From Kazachstania africana CBS 2517 (Eukaryota > Ascomycota > Saccharomycetes > Saccharomycetales > Saccharomycetaceae), in assembly GCF_000304475.1 (NCBI RefSeq), contig NC_018941.1, positions 62,001 through 126,000 on the forward strand: a stretch of DNA of 64,000 nt. The letters run 5' to 3'. Numbering within the stretch: the stretch's first letter is position 1; each line of letters starts with the position of its first letter. Position numbers and translations under genes: made by a program. The notes below the pieces were generated by a model. That model ran no database searches. It was given only the letters and a program-made list of their open reading frames with translations, and had not been told where the DNA came from. Positions 37,264-46,515 of this stretch are shown one piece after another.

Positions 37264-40200
37264 TCAATCCAAATTTAATCTACCAAAATCATCAATATCA
37301 GTCATTGGCACACCCGTGATGTTCCTGATTGTAGGCATGGTGGGTGGGATATAGTAGCCGTTATTTTCCTGCGCTTTCTTTATTATGGCAAGCTCGCTTT
37401 TCCTGTGCGATATTTTGGCATTCTTACCCATTGCAAATTCAATGATTGTTTGGTCAAAAGTCAATACAAGTAAAGTCTGTGTCTGCCTGTCGTAACTGAC
37501 ATTCCTGATGGACCTGTCAAAATCTATGCTATCGTAGGCCATAGTCATTGGAGCTGGTCTTGGTTTACTACATGGATAGCTGACGTCATTCTCAACACTG
37601 TAAGGAAAATCAAGTTCGTCTACTAAATTTTCATCTATATCGTCTAGATTGAATTGATGTAGGTCCATTTCGGTTTCGAGATTTGGTGCTTGAGATATTG
37701 CCGGTAGATCGTCATTCTCTACTGTCATTGCTGGTTCAACGCTATCAAATACAGAGAGATGAGCGTCATCGTGATGATTTGTCTCATAGGTTGATGGCAT
37801 ACTATTAATTGTGTCTGCATCCCAGATAAAAGTGTCGTCAAAATAGTAGAATAGAATGCGCGACAAGAATTCAACCCTTCCTTCGATATGCACTATAACT
37901 GCAACTATACATTCGTTAATCTTTTCCACGCCAATCACACTGCAATTTTGCGGTAATGACAAACTTTTAATAATACCATTTTTGATTTTGTCCTCCTGGT
38001 CAACATTCCTGGAGAAATTCGGGAAGACAAATACTTCATCTCTCTTATATGTTGTAACTACAATATTATCTCCTATGATACTAAAATTTTTTACCCTTCC
38101 TTTCCCATAGAATTTATATTCCTTTAATATGGTCAAGTTTTCATCTTCATCAAATTCCATATTAATAAATTTATCCATTTTCGAATCTCCGTTAGAGTTA
38201 TCATCATCCTGTCCTATCTCTAACACATAAAATGAGTTGTTCTTCTCATTGACAACTACATCACCAAGAATTCTTGAGTCAAATTCATGTGCTGTCACTT
38301 TTTCTACTTTTATCCTATTCTTCAATGGAATAATCCTTACCAATTCAATCATATCTTCAAAAACAAACAATAACATTATATTTTCTTTATTCTCGAATGG
38401 CAATTCGACAACATTGAGAAGTTTCCGTTGAGCGTCGAATATATCTGTAGGCAAGTTCAGCACTTTTCCGTTTTCTAATTTGACACAATTCCAATCCTTA
38501 TGATCTAGGGTAACGACAAGTAACCTATTAATCTTGGACAAGTATAGAAATTTTTTATTATTACTCTTGGTGTATCTCAATAAATAATTATTTTTCAATT
38601 TAGTGAATGATGATAACTCATATACTTTCATGCCATCGGCATATAGAATGAAAATCTTGTTGTTTGCATCAGTTTCAATATTCATTATCGGATTCAACTT
38701 TCCCTGGTATGGTAACTTTATTTCATACATTATGGGTCTCTTGTCATATGGAAACTCTAACATAACAACTTTATTATCAGAAAATGCTAAAACCGAATTG
38801 GAGTTCATTTTCCTGAGCTGTAAGTCCTTGCCAGCTGTAAACGGTAATTTTGGTACGTTGATATCACCTTGACTAGAAAGAACAGAAACCTTATCTGTAC
38901 ATTGAAGAACTGTTCCCTGAGATAGATAGACAAATGTATTTTCTAAAATGACAAGGTCTTTGACGGGAGTTTTCCTTGAAGAAATATATTTGGTTTCCCC
39001 GCGAATGAAATGATTCCAATCTACGATGTGTATGCCATCATACGTCGTCAAAATAACCACAATTATGTCCTCATTGGTTTTATCTATCGAGAATTTGACT
39101 GTCTCGTCAGTTCTAGCCAGTAAAAAGTCGTGAAAGGTGCTGGACTCCTTTAATGGAATTAAATCCTCAGCAGCTCTTAAACTATCGTCAATACTATCTA
39201 AATACAACACTCTATTGTCTCTTACACTCCAAACGATGAGTTTGTCATCTTTATAGAATGCGCCATCAATTCCCTCGTCCCAGCCTGGAACAAAATACTT
39301 CATTTCATCACCAACATCATTGATTAACTCAAATGTCACTCTTTTTTTTTGGACGTGAATTAAACATGCATTTTTATGAACATCTAATAAAATGTTATCT
39401 GCCAGCTCAGAATCAAGCAAGTCATCTAATTCAATTATGCTAACTTCCTTTTCATCCAAGGGTATAATTAGCAAATAGATGTTGAAAATATTGGCGTTGT
39501 CAGTAGCATAAATTATGACATAATCTGAATTTGCTATTGGATCGATGCCTAAAAAGTTGACCCAATGATCACTATAATTAATCTTGATAATTTTCATGAT
39601 ATTATAGAGTTTGAAGCGGCTAAGGTTACTTGTAACTTCAGTGACTCTACGCATATTGAGAGTGTCAACTTGAGAAATGGAAGATGGTGCAAATGTCCAT
39701 ATTGAGGAGGTTTGATTTTTGAGATTAATTTTTGCAAGTTCAGTATTATTATCAGCGCTTACATCAATTGTCTTTCTGCTCAAGATAATGTTGATATTTG
39801 GTATAGCATTCGAAGAGGTTGGGTACTTGAGTAGAGTCAACAAATCAAGTCTGATTTGTATCGTTTTATTAAAGCTTGTAACCATAAATTCATAGTTAGT
39901 TTCTGAGAGAGTGCTTAACGTTTCTTCCGAGACTGGAGCCATGGTTTTTAGTCCTTTCAATCTTGCCAGTGGAATGAAATTTATGTTGGATTCATTAGTA
40001 AGGCAACAATGTATAAACCCTGTTGTTGTGAAGAGTATATTACAGTAGGTGTAATGCTGAAAATCTTTGGGATTCAGCTTCTGTAGTCTTGATAAAAAGC
40101 TGGGAGCACTGAACCATGACATTAAGCCTTTCAAAAATCTAGACAGCTTGACATTAAAGAAAGACGTCTCGCCTGACATTATTTGATTAGCTGAAACCAT

Positions 40201-41238
40201 TGATATTGAATTATTCGAGAAGACAAGACATTTATTTGTGTCTAATGGGATTGTTCCGTTAATCTGTTCACCATTCAAATAAGTTAGTTGATGTACATGC
40301 TTCTTCTGTTCCTCTACGTTTGCTTCACTATCCCATTCGATGCATAGGTAGACGATTCTTTGAAACCTTATTGTTGGAACGAAAAGAAGGAAATGTGAAT
40401 CGCTTATTGATGGGAAAAACGTCACTGGCATAATCTTGTAATCATCTAATAGCAGATTATTTGTTAATTGAAACCTATAATTATTATCGAACTTGAAAAA
40501 TTTGATGACACGATTGTCTTCGTCGACTACAACGAACTCCTTGTTGCTGTCATGTTTGACAATATTCCAATTACCGTTTGAACCCAAGTTCCAATATTGA
40601 ATAATCTTAGATTGCTCATTATTTTCGATGGAAGGGATAATCGATATTAGAAGGCCTTTTCTTTGAGCAATGAGTAATATGTCGGTCCGTTCATCCAATC
40701 TAAACACTTTACAGTCATTTATGTTATCTCTTATTTTTGTGATATGTATACTTCCATTCAAATGAAAGGAGTCATCACCCACTATCAAATGAGTATCAAT
40801 AAAATCTAATTTTTCTGTCATATTATTGTCATTCTGCGACTCATCATGTTGTTCTGCCACCATATCATCTACATCTGGGAGTGGGCTATCTTCATCATCA
40901 ACTAATATATCCAAATCTGAATCATCTAATGTTTCAGGATCTTTTTCACGCCGTATTGCAGGTTCTAATACCTCTTTTATTACTTCTTCTGGTGCATAGG
41001 ATTTTAACTCCATGTTAGGATCCCTCTTAATACTATTAATATATTGAATTCTCCCATTCTTGGAATATCTATAGGGCCAACACCACCGAGGAGCACATCC
41101 TATCTGTACATTCTGGCAAGTGAATGTCTGAGGACCACTTCTGTTTGCATCTTTTGCGTTGAAGAACACTTTATCTCTATCAATTGTTCTCTCATTAGTA
41201 AACCAAAATGAGTCAGGTAGCTCAGATATATCTATCAT
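37264..41238 (-). CDS. MMS1: Mms1, DDB1-like adaptor of the Rtt101 ubiquitin ligase
   Basis: This 1,324-residue protein matches YPR164W by position between RHO1 and ORC4. The N-terminal segment includes IDISELPDSFWFTNERTIDRD, FNAKDANRSGPQTFTCQNVQIG and PRWCWPYRYSKNGRIQYI. The remainder is a long series of beta-rich repeats compatible with triple propellers, with an acidic insert near residues 105-140. In S. cerevisiae Mms1 (1,407 residues) links Rtt101 and Mms22 to stalled replication forks. The C-terminus (NITGVPMTDIDDFGRLNLD) is the best-preserved part. Confidence 0.9.
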   Translation of the reverse strand: MIDISELPDSFWFTNERTIDRDKVFFNAKDANRSGPQTFTCQNVQIGCAPRWCWPYRYSKNGRIQYINSIKRDPNMELKSYAPEEVIKEVLEPAIRREKDPETLDDSDLDILVDDEDSPLPDVDDMVAEQHDESQNDNNMTEKLDFIDTHLIVGDDSFHLNGSIHITKIRDNINDCKVFRLDERTDILLIAQRKGLLISIIPSIENNEQSKIIQYWNLGSNGNWNIVKHDSNKEFVVVDEDNRVIKFFKFDNNYRFQLTNNLLLDDYKIMPVTFFPSISDSHFLLFVPTIRFQRIVYLCIEWDSEANVEEQKKHVHQLTYLNGEQINGTIPLDTNKCLVFSNNSISMVSANQIMSGETSFFNVKLSRFLKGLMSWFSAPSFLSRLQKLNPKDFQHYTYCNILFTTTGFIHCCLTNESNINFIPLARLKGLKTMAPVSEETLSTLSETNYEFMVTSFNKTIQIRLDLLTLLKYPTSSNAIPNINIILSRKTIDVSADNNTELAKINLKNQTSSIWTFAPSSISQVDTLNMRRVTEVTSNLSRFKLYNIMKIIKINYSDHWVNFLGIDPIANSDYVIIYATDNANIFNIYLLIIPLDEKEVSIIELDDLLDSELADNILLDVHKNACLIHVQKKRVTFELINDVGDEMKYFVPGWDEGIDGAFYKDDKLIVWSVRDNRVLYLDSIDDSLRAAEDLIPLKESSTFHDFLLARTDETVKFSIDKTNEDIIVVILTTYDGIHIVDWNHFIRGETKYISSRKTPVKDLVILENTFVYLSQGTVLQCTDKVSVLSSQGDINVPKLPFTAGKDLQLRKMNSNSVLAFSDNKVVMLEFPYDKRPIMYEIKLPYQGKLNPIMNIETDANNKIFILYADGMKVYELSSFTKLKNNYLLRYTKSNNKKFLYLSKINRLLVVTLDHKDWNCVKLENGKVLNLPTDIFDAQRKLLNVVELPFENKENIMLLFVFEDMIELVRIIPLKNRIKVEKVTAHEFDSRILGDVVVNEKNNSFYVLEIGQDDDNSNGDSKMDKFINMEFDEDENLTILKEYKFYGKGRVKNFSIIGDNIVVTTYKRDEVFVFPNFSRNVDQEDKIKNGIIKSLSLPQNCSVIGVEKINECIVAVIVHIEGRVEFLSRILFYYFDDTFIWDADTINSMPSTYETNHHDDAHLSVFDSVEPAMTVENDDLPAISQAPNLETEMDLHQFNLDDIDENLVDELDFPYSVENDVSYPCSKPRPAPMTMAYDSIDFDRSIRNVSYDRQTQTLLVLTFDQTIIEFAMGKNAKISHRKSELAIIKKAQENNGYYIPPTMPTIRNITGVPMTDIDDFGRLNLD

Positions 41239-41627
41239 TATTCAGAGACACTACAGTTCTTAAACTTGTGGATTGAGCTAATGCAAGCTTTACCTTTTTT
41301 CACTTCATATCGATGATATTCGTTGATGCCCTTCGAAACAAAATTTCATTAGTATATACATATAATAGACAAATTACATTAAACACAAAATGCACTCCTA
41401 AAGAGAAATCATTCTTTGACATTTCAAAGGATTATTCTTATCATGAGTGATGCTAGATTTATATATATCAAATCCACGTTATTTGAGGTCAAGTTTTAAT
41501 ATGCGGTGTGTGGGTTTATCACTACTATGAAACGATTGAAAAGTTACGAATTGGTAGTGATTTGTGTTAAAGATGTACGAAGAATCTTGATAAAATCAGC
41601 TTAACGAGGTTGATTTCTGCTAGTGTT
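41239..41627. other. Divergent MMS1-ORC4 intergenic region
   Basis: No ORF or clear binding site was seen in this 389 bp. TIF3, which sits between these two genes in S. cerevisiae, is absent. Confidence 0.6.
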
Positions 41628-43250
41628 ATGGATTCTGCTGCGATAGTTGACGACGCAATTGTCATTGAGGACAATGAAGACTTTGTTGTGGAAGAAAACA
41701 GTATAAAGTTGTTGCCCATCAAGAGATCCGCAGATGATGGGTTAAACCACGCTCACGTTTCTGTTAAGAAGAGTAAGAGTACGTACAATGACGTTGAAAG
41801 CGGCTTCAGGTTATTTAGAAAGCATTTAATGCGTCATTTGAATCACTCTTTGCAGGCAGAACAGACGAGAATCTTCAAGTACTTGACAGATACGAAGGAA
41901 GAAATCTCGAGGGTTTTAAAGCAATCCATCATTCAAAAGGAAAGTCATTCTATTATCATGGTTGGCCCAAGAAACAGTTATAAATCGTTTCTCATCGATC
42001 ATGAATTGAGGCTACTATCCAAGAATTATAAGAATCAATTCATCACTGTGAAGTTGAATGGATTTATTCACAGTGAGAACGCGGCAATTAATGGTATAGC
42101 CGCCCAATTACAAACACAATTAGAGGAATTACAAGGTACAGAACAGACTCTAGCTGAACCAGTTTTAAAAGAGCAAGATGCAATCAATACTGATATTAGC
42201 AGTGGGTCTTTGACAGAAGTGTTTGAAAAAATCCTTAGATTGTTAGATTCTGCTGCTACCAAGACAAATAATGTAAATAAGAGCAATAATGATACAAAGA
42301 TAACAGTTTTGTTTGTCTTTGACGAAATCGATACTTTCGCAGGACCTGTTAGACAAACTTTGTTGTACAATTTATTCGATATGGTGGAACATGCCAGAGT
42401 ACCTGTCTGTATTTTTGGTAACACGACAAAACTAAATATACTCGAATATTTGGAGAAGAGAGTTAAAAGTAGATTCTCGCAAAGAATTGTATATATGCCT
42501 CAGTTGAAGGATCTGGACGAATTCGCTAATACAGTCGCTGAATTACTTTCACCTTTACCAGCTTCATTGGAAAATGACAATGAACAATATTTATCACAAT
42601 GGAATAATCTGATAAGCGAGCTAGTCAAGGATGAAAAATCTAATTTATTTAATCAAATCAGATTAAATTATGATACTTTCAAATCCCTGGCAACGTTCAA
42701 GAACTCTATAATCCCACTAATTGGATCCGGTCAAAATTTCGAAGACCTAAAATTGTCCATGTTATCCTGTAAACTAATTGAAGGCTACCATCTAAATCAA
42801 TTACAGAACGGTTTAACTTCCACTATCAGATCATTATCTGATCTTGAATTGGCGGTATTGATTGCAGCTGCCAGAGTCAGTTTAAAATCGAAAGATGAAA
42901 TGATAAATTTCAATTTAACTTACGTGGAATATAAAGAAATGATAAAATCCATCAATGCAAAAGTGCCCACAAGTTCCAATCTTACAACAAATAGGCATTT
43001 GATAAAACTCTGGGAGAAAGATGACGTGAAGAACGTGTGGGAAACTCTGCAAGGCTTTACATTTATAACAGAAAAAGGTGCCATCGGTATTAGAGAATCT
43101 GCCATTGCAGCGTTCTATGCCAGTAACTATCAGTTCCATGGATCTACAATCCCATTCGACCTAAGATTGTATCAAATGCAAGTAACTCTGAAAGAATTAA
43201 GAACCGTCGTACCCAGATCTTCAATGTACTACACGTGGACTCAACTATAG
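41628..43250 (+). CDS. ORC4: Orc4, subunit of the origin recognition complex
   Basis: This 540-residue AAA+ protein is part of nuclear ORC. Walker A-like VGPRNSYKS lies near residue 115, LNGFIHSENAAINGIAAQL follows, and the Walker B region reads VLFVFDEIDTFAGPVRQTLLYNLFD. ILEYLEKRVKSRFSQRI (sensor region) and the winged-helix part ending YQFHGSTIPFDLRLYQMQ are well kept. The start at 41628 gives MDSAAIVDDA; the in-frame TTG at 41610 is not credible. S. cerevisiae Orc4 (YPR162C) has 529 residues and the same neighbours apart from TIF3. Confidence 0.96.
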   Translation: MDSAAIVDDAIVIEDNEDFVVEENSIKLLPIKRSADDGLNHAHVSVKKSKSTYNDVESGFRLFRKHLMRHLNHSLQAEQTRIFKYLTDTKEEISRVLKQSIIQKESHSIIMVGPRNSYKSFLIDHELRLLSKNYKNQFITVKLNGFIHSENAAINGIAAQLQTQLEELQGTEQTLAEPVLKEQDAINTDISSGSLTEVFEKILRLLDSAATKTNNVNKSNNDTKITVLFVFDEIDTFAGPVRQTLLYNLFDMVEHARVPVCIFGNTTKLNILEYLEKRVKSRFSQRIVYMPQLKDLDEFANTVAELLSPLPASLENDNEQYLSQWNNLISELVKDEKSNLFNQIRLNYDTFKSLATFKNSIIPLIGSGQNFEDLKLSMLSCKLIEGYHLNQLQNGLTSTIRSLSDLELAVLIAAARVSLKSKDEMINFNLTYVEYKEMIKSINAKVPTSSNLTTNRHLIKLWEKDDVKNVWETLQGFTFITEKGAIGIRESAIAAFYASNYQFHGSTIPFDLRLYQMQVTLKELRTVVPRSSMYYTWTQL

Positions 43251-43552
43251 ATCATGTGTACCATGCCTATGGCTACTGGACTGGCCAATGTTCGTCGTTT
43301 TAGTCATTCTCGAATTGGTTTACTATGGCATCGCATATTTTCGTAGATGATGATTTATCCAGCAATGGAAATTGAACAGTTTAATAGATGAAAAATATTT
43401 AGTATTAGTACCTTGTATGCAAAAGAGCAAGTACTGGAGACTGTGTTAGGATATAGCTATTTGTATTTGGAGTTAGTTTCTATTAGTGAACATTGCAATA
43501 GTATTGAACCCCTTTTTTTTAATAGTTAATTCTTCATTTCTCCTATAACACA
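43251..43552. other. ORC4-BUR1 intergenic region
   Basis: This 302-bp spacer holds the BUR1 promoter with a T tract at 43513-43520, about 35 bp before the ATG. No further element was identified. Confidence 0.55.
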
Positions 43553-45502
43553 ATGAATGGATCCGCCAATGCAACTGAGAGTGTTGACGGAAACAATGTT
43601 TCTTTGGCTAGTTCTCCTTCGACAGGTACTCTGAGGAAATATAAGATAGGGAAGGTTAAACAGACGCCTACAGTTAACATTGATCCAAAGACGAATCTGT
43701 CATACATTAGTTTGAAGCCAAGACCTACTGAAAAAATATACGGCGTTACAAACTTTGCTAACCATTACAAGGAAGAGAAAAAGCTTGGCCAAGGTACTTT
43801 TGGTGCCGTCTATAAGGGTATCCATTTGGAGACCCAAAGATGTGTCGCAATGAAAAAGATTCTAATCAATGTTGATAACGATTTATTTCCGATTACTGCT
43901 CAAAGAGAGATAACAATATTGAAGAAGTTGAATCATAAAAATATAATCAAATTACTTGAAATGGTTTATGATCTCCCGCCAGATTCATTGAATAATCAAG
44001 GTTCCGACGATAATAATAGATCAAATAAGTTTTTTTATATGATTTTACCTTATATGGTTTCCGATTTAGCAGGAATATTGCATAACCCCAGGATCAATCT
44101 GACGATGGCAGAAATTAAAAACATTACACTTCAAGTATTGGAAGGTATTAATTACATACACTGTTCGAAATATATGCATAGGGATATCAAGACGGCAAAC
44201 ATTTTAATAGATCACAATGGCACTGTTAAAATAGCAGATTTTGGTTTGGCTAGGCTATATTACGGCTCTCCACCAAATTTAACATACCCAGGAGGTGCAG
44301 GGACGGGCGCAAAATACACTTCTGTAGTGGTCACAAGATGGTACAGGGCTCCTGAGTTGGTTTTGGGTGATAAATATTATACCACCGCAGTGGACATTTG
44401 GGGTATTGGTTGTGTGTTTGGTGAATTTTTTGAGAAAAAGCCAATATTACCTGGTACTTCTGATATTGACCAAGGACATGTTATATTCAAGTTGCTCGGT
44501 ACACCAACCGGAGAAGATTGGAAGTTAGCCTCTTATTTACCTGGAGCGGAATTAACAAGATCAAAATATAAAAGAACTCTAAATGAAAGATTTGGGAAGT
44601 TTCTGAATGAAACAGGCCTAAATTTTATGTCCAAGCTTTTACATCTTGATCCTTTACAAAGATATACCGCAATGGCTGCAATGAATGACCCCTTTTTCAA
44701 AGAGGATCCATTACCCTGTGAAAGGTTGAATCTACCTTGTGAGGAAAGTCATGAGTCTGATATTAAGCGTTACAAAGAAGAAATGCATCAGGCTATGTCA
44801 CAAAGGGCACCAAATGCTCCTCAAGGTCATATATTCGAAACACCAGGAAAAACCAACACTTCCTTCTCTAGATATCCTTCAAACCTTGATTCAGCATCGA
44901 AGAGAGACAATAAGTCATTTTTAAGACAACCTCCTGCCGGTCCAGCTAAAAAGCACCCATCTGCGAACCCTGTTGGTGCCAGTCATAAATCGGCAAATGC
45001 TCCTGTTTCTCGTTATGGTAACAATCAAAGCACAGCACATATACCTCCAGGCATTGCTACATATGGTAAAAATGTAGGACAACATAATAGATATTATAGA
45101 CGAAACCAGAATGCAGAAGACTACTATGGTAATGTATCTGCTTCGCAACCGAACACGAGGTATAATTCTCATCCTACGAACTATCAAGCACCTCCAGGGC
45201 AACGTGATACTTCACATTCCTCCAATTATCATAATCCAAAATACAATACATCTCATGCTTCAACATCTGTCACCACGTCCTATCAAAGACAATCAACTCT
45301 ACCACAGGTATCAAGATATGAGGGAAACCAAAGGGATCTTTCCAAAAAAGAATCTAAAAATTCTAGTGCCACAGCACAAGTACCTGATAAAGCAAACACA
45401 AAGACATCAAAGCGAGAGTCTAGACCAGAGGAAACCTCAAACGAAAACTCTCGGCATCATGATATAGACAAGAAAAGTGGCGACTTTGCAGATTTATACT
45501 AA
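43553..45502 (+). CDS. SGV1: Bur1/Sgv1, CDK9-like transcription elongation kinase
   Basis: This 649-residue kinase, with cyclin Bur2, phosphorylates the Pol II linker and CTD, Spt5 and Rad6. The kinase domain covers about residues 65-385: [11 protein letters not shown], catalytic [21 protein letters not shown] and the T-loop [18 protein letters not shown]. The long C-terminal tail, rich in Asn, Ser, Gln and Tyr, is typical of Bur1 and is disordered. S. cerevisiae Sgv1 (YPR161C) is 657 residues. GPH1 and KRE6, which follow in S. cerevisiae, are missing, so a synteny break falls just downstream. Confidence 0.96.
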   Translation: MNGSANATESVDGNNVSLASSPSTGTLRKYKIGKVKQTPTVNIDPKTNLSYISLKPRPTEKIYGVTNFANHYKEEKKLGQGTFGAVYKGIHLETQRCVAMKKILINVDNDLFPITAQREITILKKLNHKNIIKLLEMVYDLPPDSLNNQGSDDNNRSNKFFYMILPYMVSDLAGILHNPRINLTMAEIKNITLQVLEGINYIHCSKYMHRDIKTANILIDHNGTVKIADFGLARLYYGSPPNLTYPGGAGTGAKYTSVVVTRWYRAPELVLGDKYYTTAVDIWGIGCVFGEFFEKKPILPGTSDIDQGHVIFKLLGTPTGEDWKLASYLPGAELTRSKYKRTLNERFGKFLNETGLNFMSKLLHLDPLQRYTAMAAMNDPFFKEDPLPCERLNLPCEESHESDIKRYKEEMHQAMSQRAPNAPQGHIFETPGKTNTSFSRYPSNLDSASKRDNKSFLRQPPAGPAKKHPSANPVGASHKSANAPVSRYGNNQSTAHIPPGIATYGKNVGQHNRYYRRNQNAEDYYGNVSASQPNTRYNSHPTNYQAPPGQRDTSHSSNYHNPKYNTSHASTSVTTSYQRQSTLPQVSRYEGNQRDLSKKESKNSSATAQVPDKANTKTSKRESRPEETSNENSRHHDIDKKSGDFADLY

Positions 45503-45840
45503 TTGATGATGGTGATTATGTACGTATATATAAAGATTCAACAATGTGTCCTCTTTGCTTACTATGACCTTGAACTCTGTGAAGTTCGCAAGCTGTTAAT
45601 GATTTTTTCCCACTTGAAAGCTTTAACATCGTAAAACTGATAATTTCAGTAGATGTAACGTGGTCAAATAAATCCCCATTTATAGATTATTGAAATAAAT
45701 GTTTCACCGGGACGTTGATACATTTTAGAGGATTTGAGCTATACTTTTTATCGTTCAGTCCCTTTCAAATATAAAGACTTTTTTCTATTTTAAAGCGCTT
45801 TTAAACTTAGAGTGCCAGTTACAGGTGTAACTTGGAATTG
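45503..45840. other. Spacer downstream of BUR1 (synteny breakpoint)
   Basis: Nothing recognisable is seen in this 338 bp. The chromosome XVI-like block ends here. Confidence 0.5.
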
Positions 45841-46086
45841 ATGTCTTCATTGACTTTGGCCTTGACGTTGTTTTTCTACACATTGTATGGCATACTTTTA
45901 TTTGGTCATGTTTATCTGTGCGGTCGTATCAATTACCGCACTGGAAGACCCTCTTTGTCTCATGTTCAAAGCTCCATGGTACCTAAAAATTCAAACGAAT
46001 TTGAGAATATCCCTACAGAGACGCCCGATAGCAAGAGTATCTACTTCCTTTCGGAAAGGAACAGTTTGTCTTGTAATGTTTCGTGA
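45841..46086 (+). CDS. Candidate small single-pass membrane protein, unknown
   Basis: This ATG ORF encodes 81 residues. Residues about 4-27 (LTLALTLFFYTLYGILLFGHVYL) form a good transmembrane helix. The tail is polar, with the basic patch CGRINYRTGRPS then a Ser/Glu-rich segment. This looks more protein-like than the overlapping +1-frame ORF at 45887-46114. I do not recognise a homologue. It stands alone in the 1-kb gap between BUR1 and YAT2 at a synteny breakpoint. It may be a real small gene or a chance ORF. Confidence 0.4.
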   Translation: MSSLTLALTLFFYTLYGILLFGHVYLCGRINYRTGRPSLSHVQSSMVPKNSNEFENIPTETPDSKSIYFLSERNSLSCNVS

Positions 46087-46515
46087 TAACCTTTTTGGCG
46101 AGAGTGACATCTAGTTCTTTGAAATCATCAACCTTAGTTTAAACGTCATGTTGCCTGCCTTGTCCTTTAATGCATCTCATTATCAAATACATTGGGATAT
46201 TAACATTCTCTTGAAGTACCTTCAAAACCTGAAATATTTCAAAAACTGCAGTACTTGTCAAGATAAAAGTGTTCTACTCATGCCGGAACACTTAGCAATT
46301 TACTCCACCAGTCGGTTCATATAAGATAAAACCAAAGAGGACAGTGTTTCTACATACTTGAGGTTTAAACTGAGTTTATAATCAAGATGAGAGATTTTCA
46401 CGTCATTGACAGAAAACATTTTGTAATCAGTATTTATCAGCCTGTGGTAAGAAAACATACAATCCATGAATAAAGATAATCTAGTGATATAAGATAATAC
46501 ATAAACAATAAAAAA
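46087..46515. other. Spacer between the small ORF and the YAT2 3' end
   Basis: No ORF, RNA gene or repeat was recognised in this 429 bp. Confidence 0.5.

Noticed and set aside
45887..46114. Overlapping +1-frame ORF beside the small membrane-protein ORF; considered as a second frameshift gene
   Set aside because: The frames overlap throughout, and I found no known slip heptamer in register linking them. The 45841 frame is self-sufficient.
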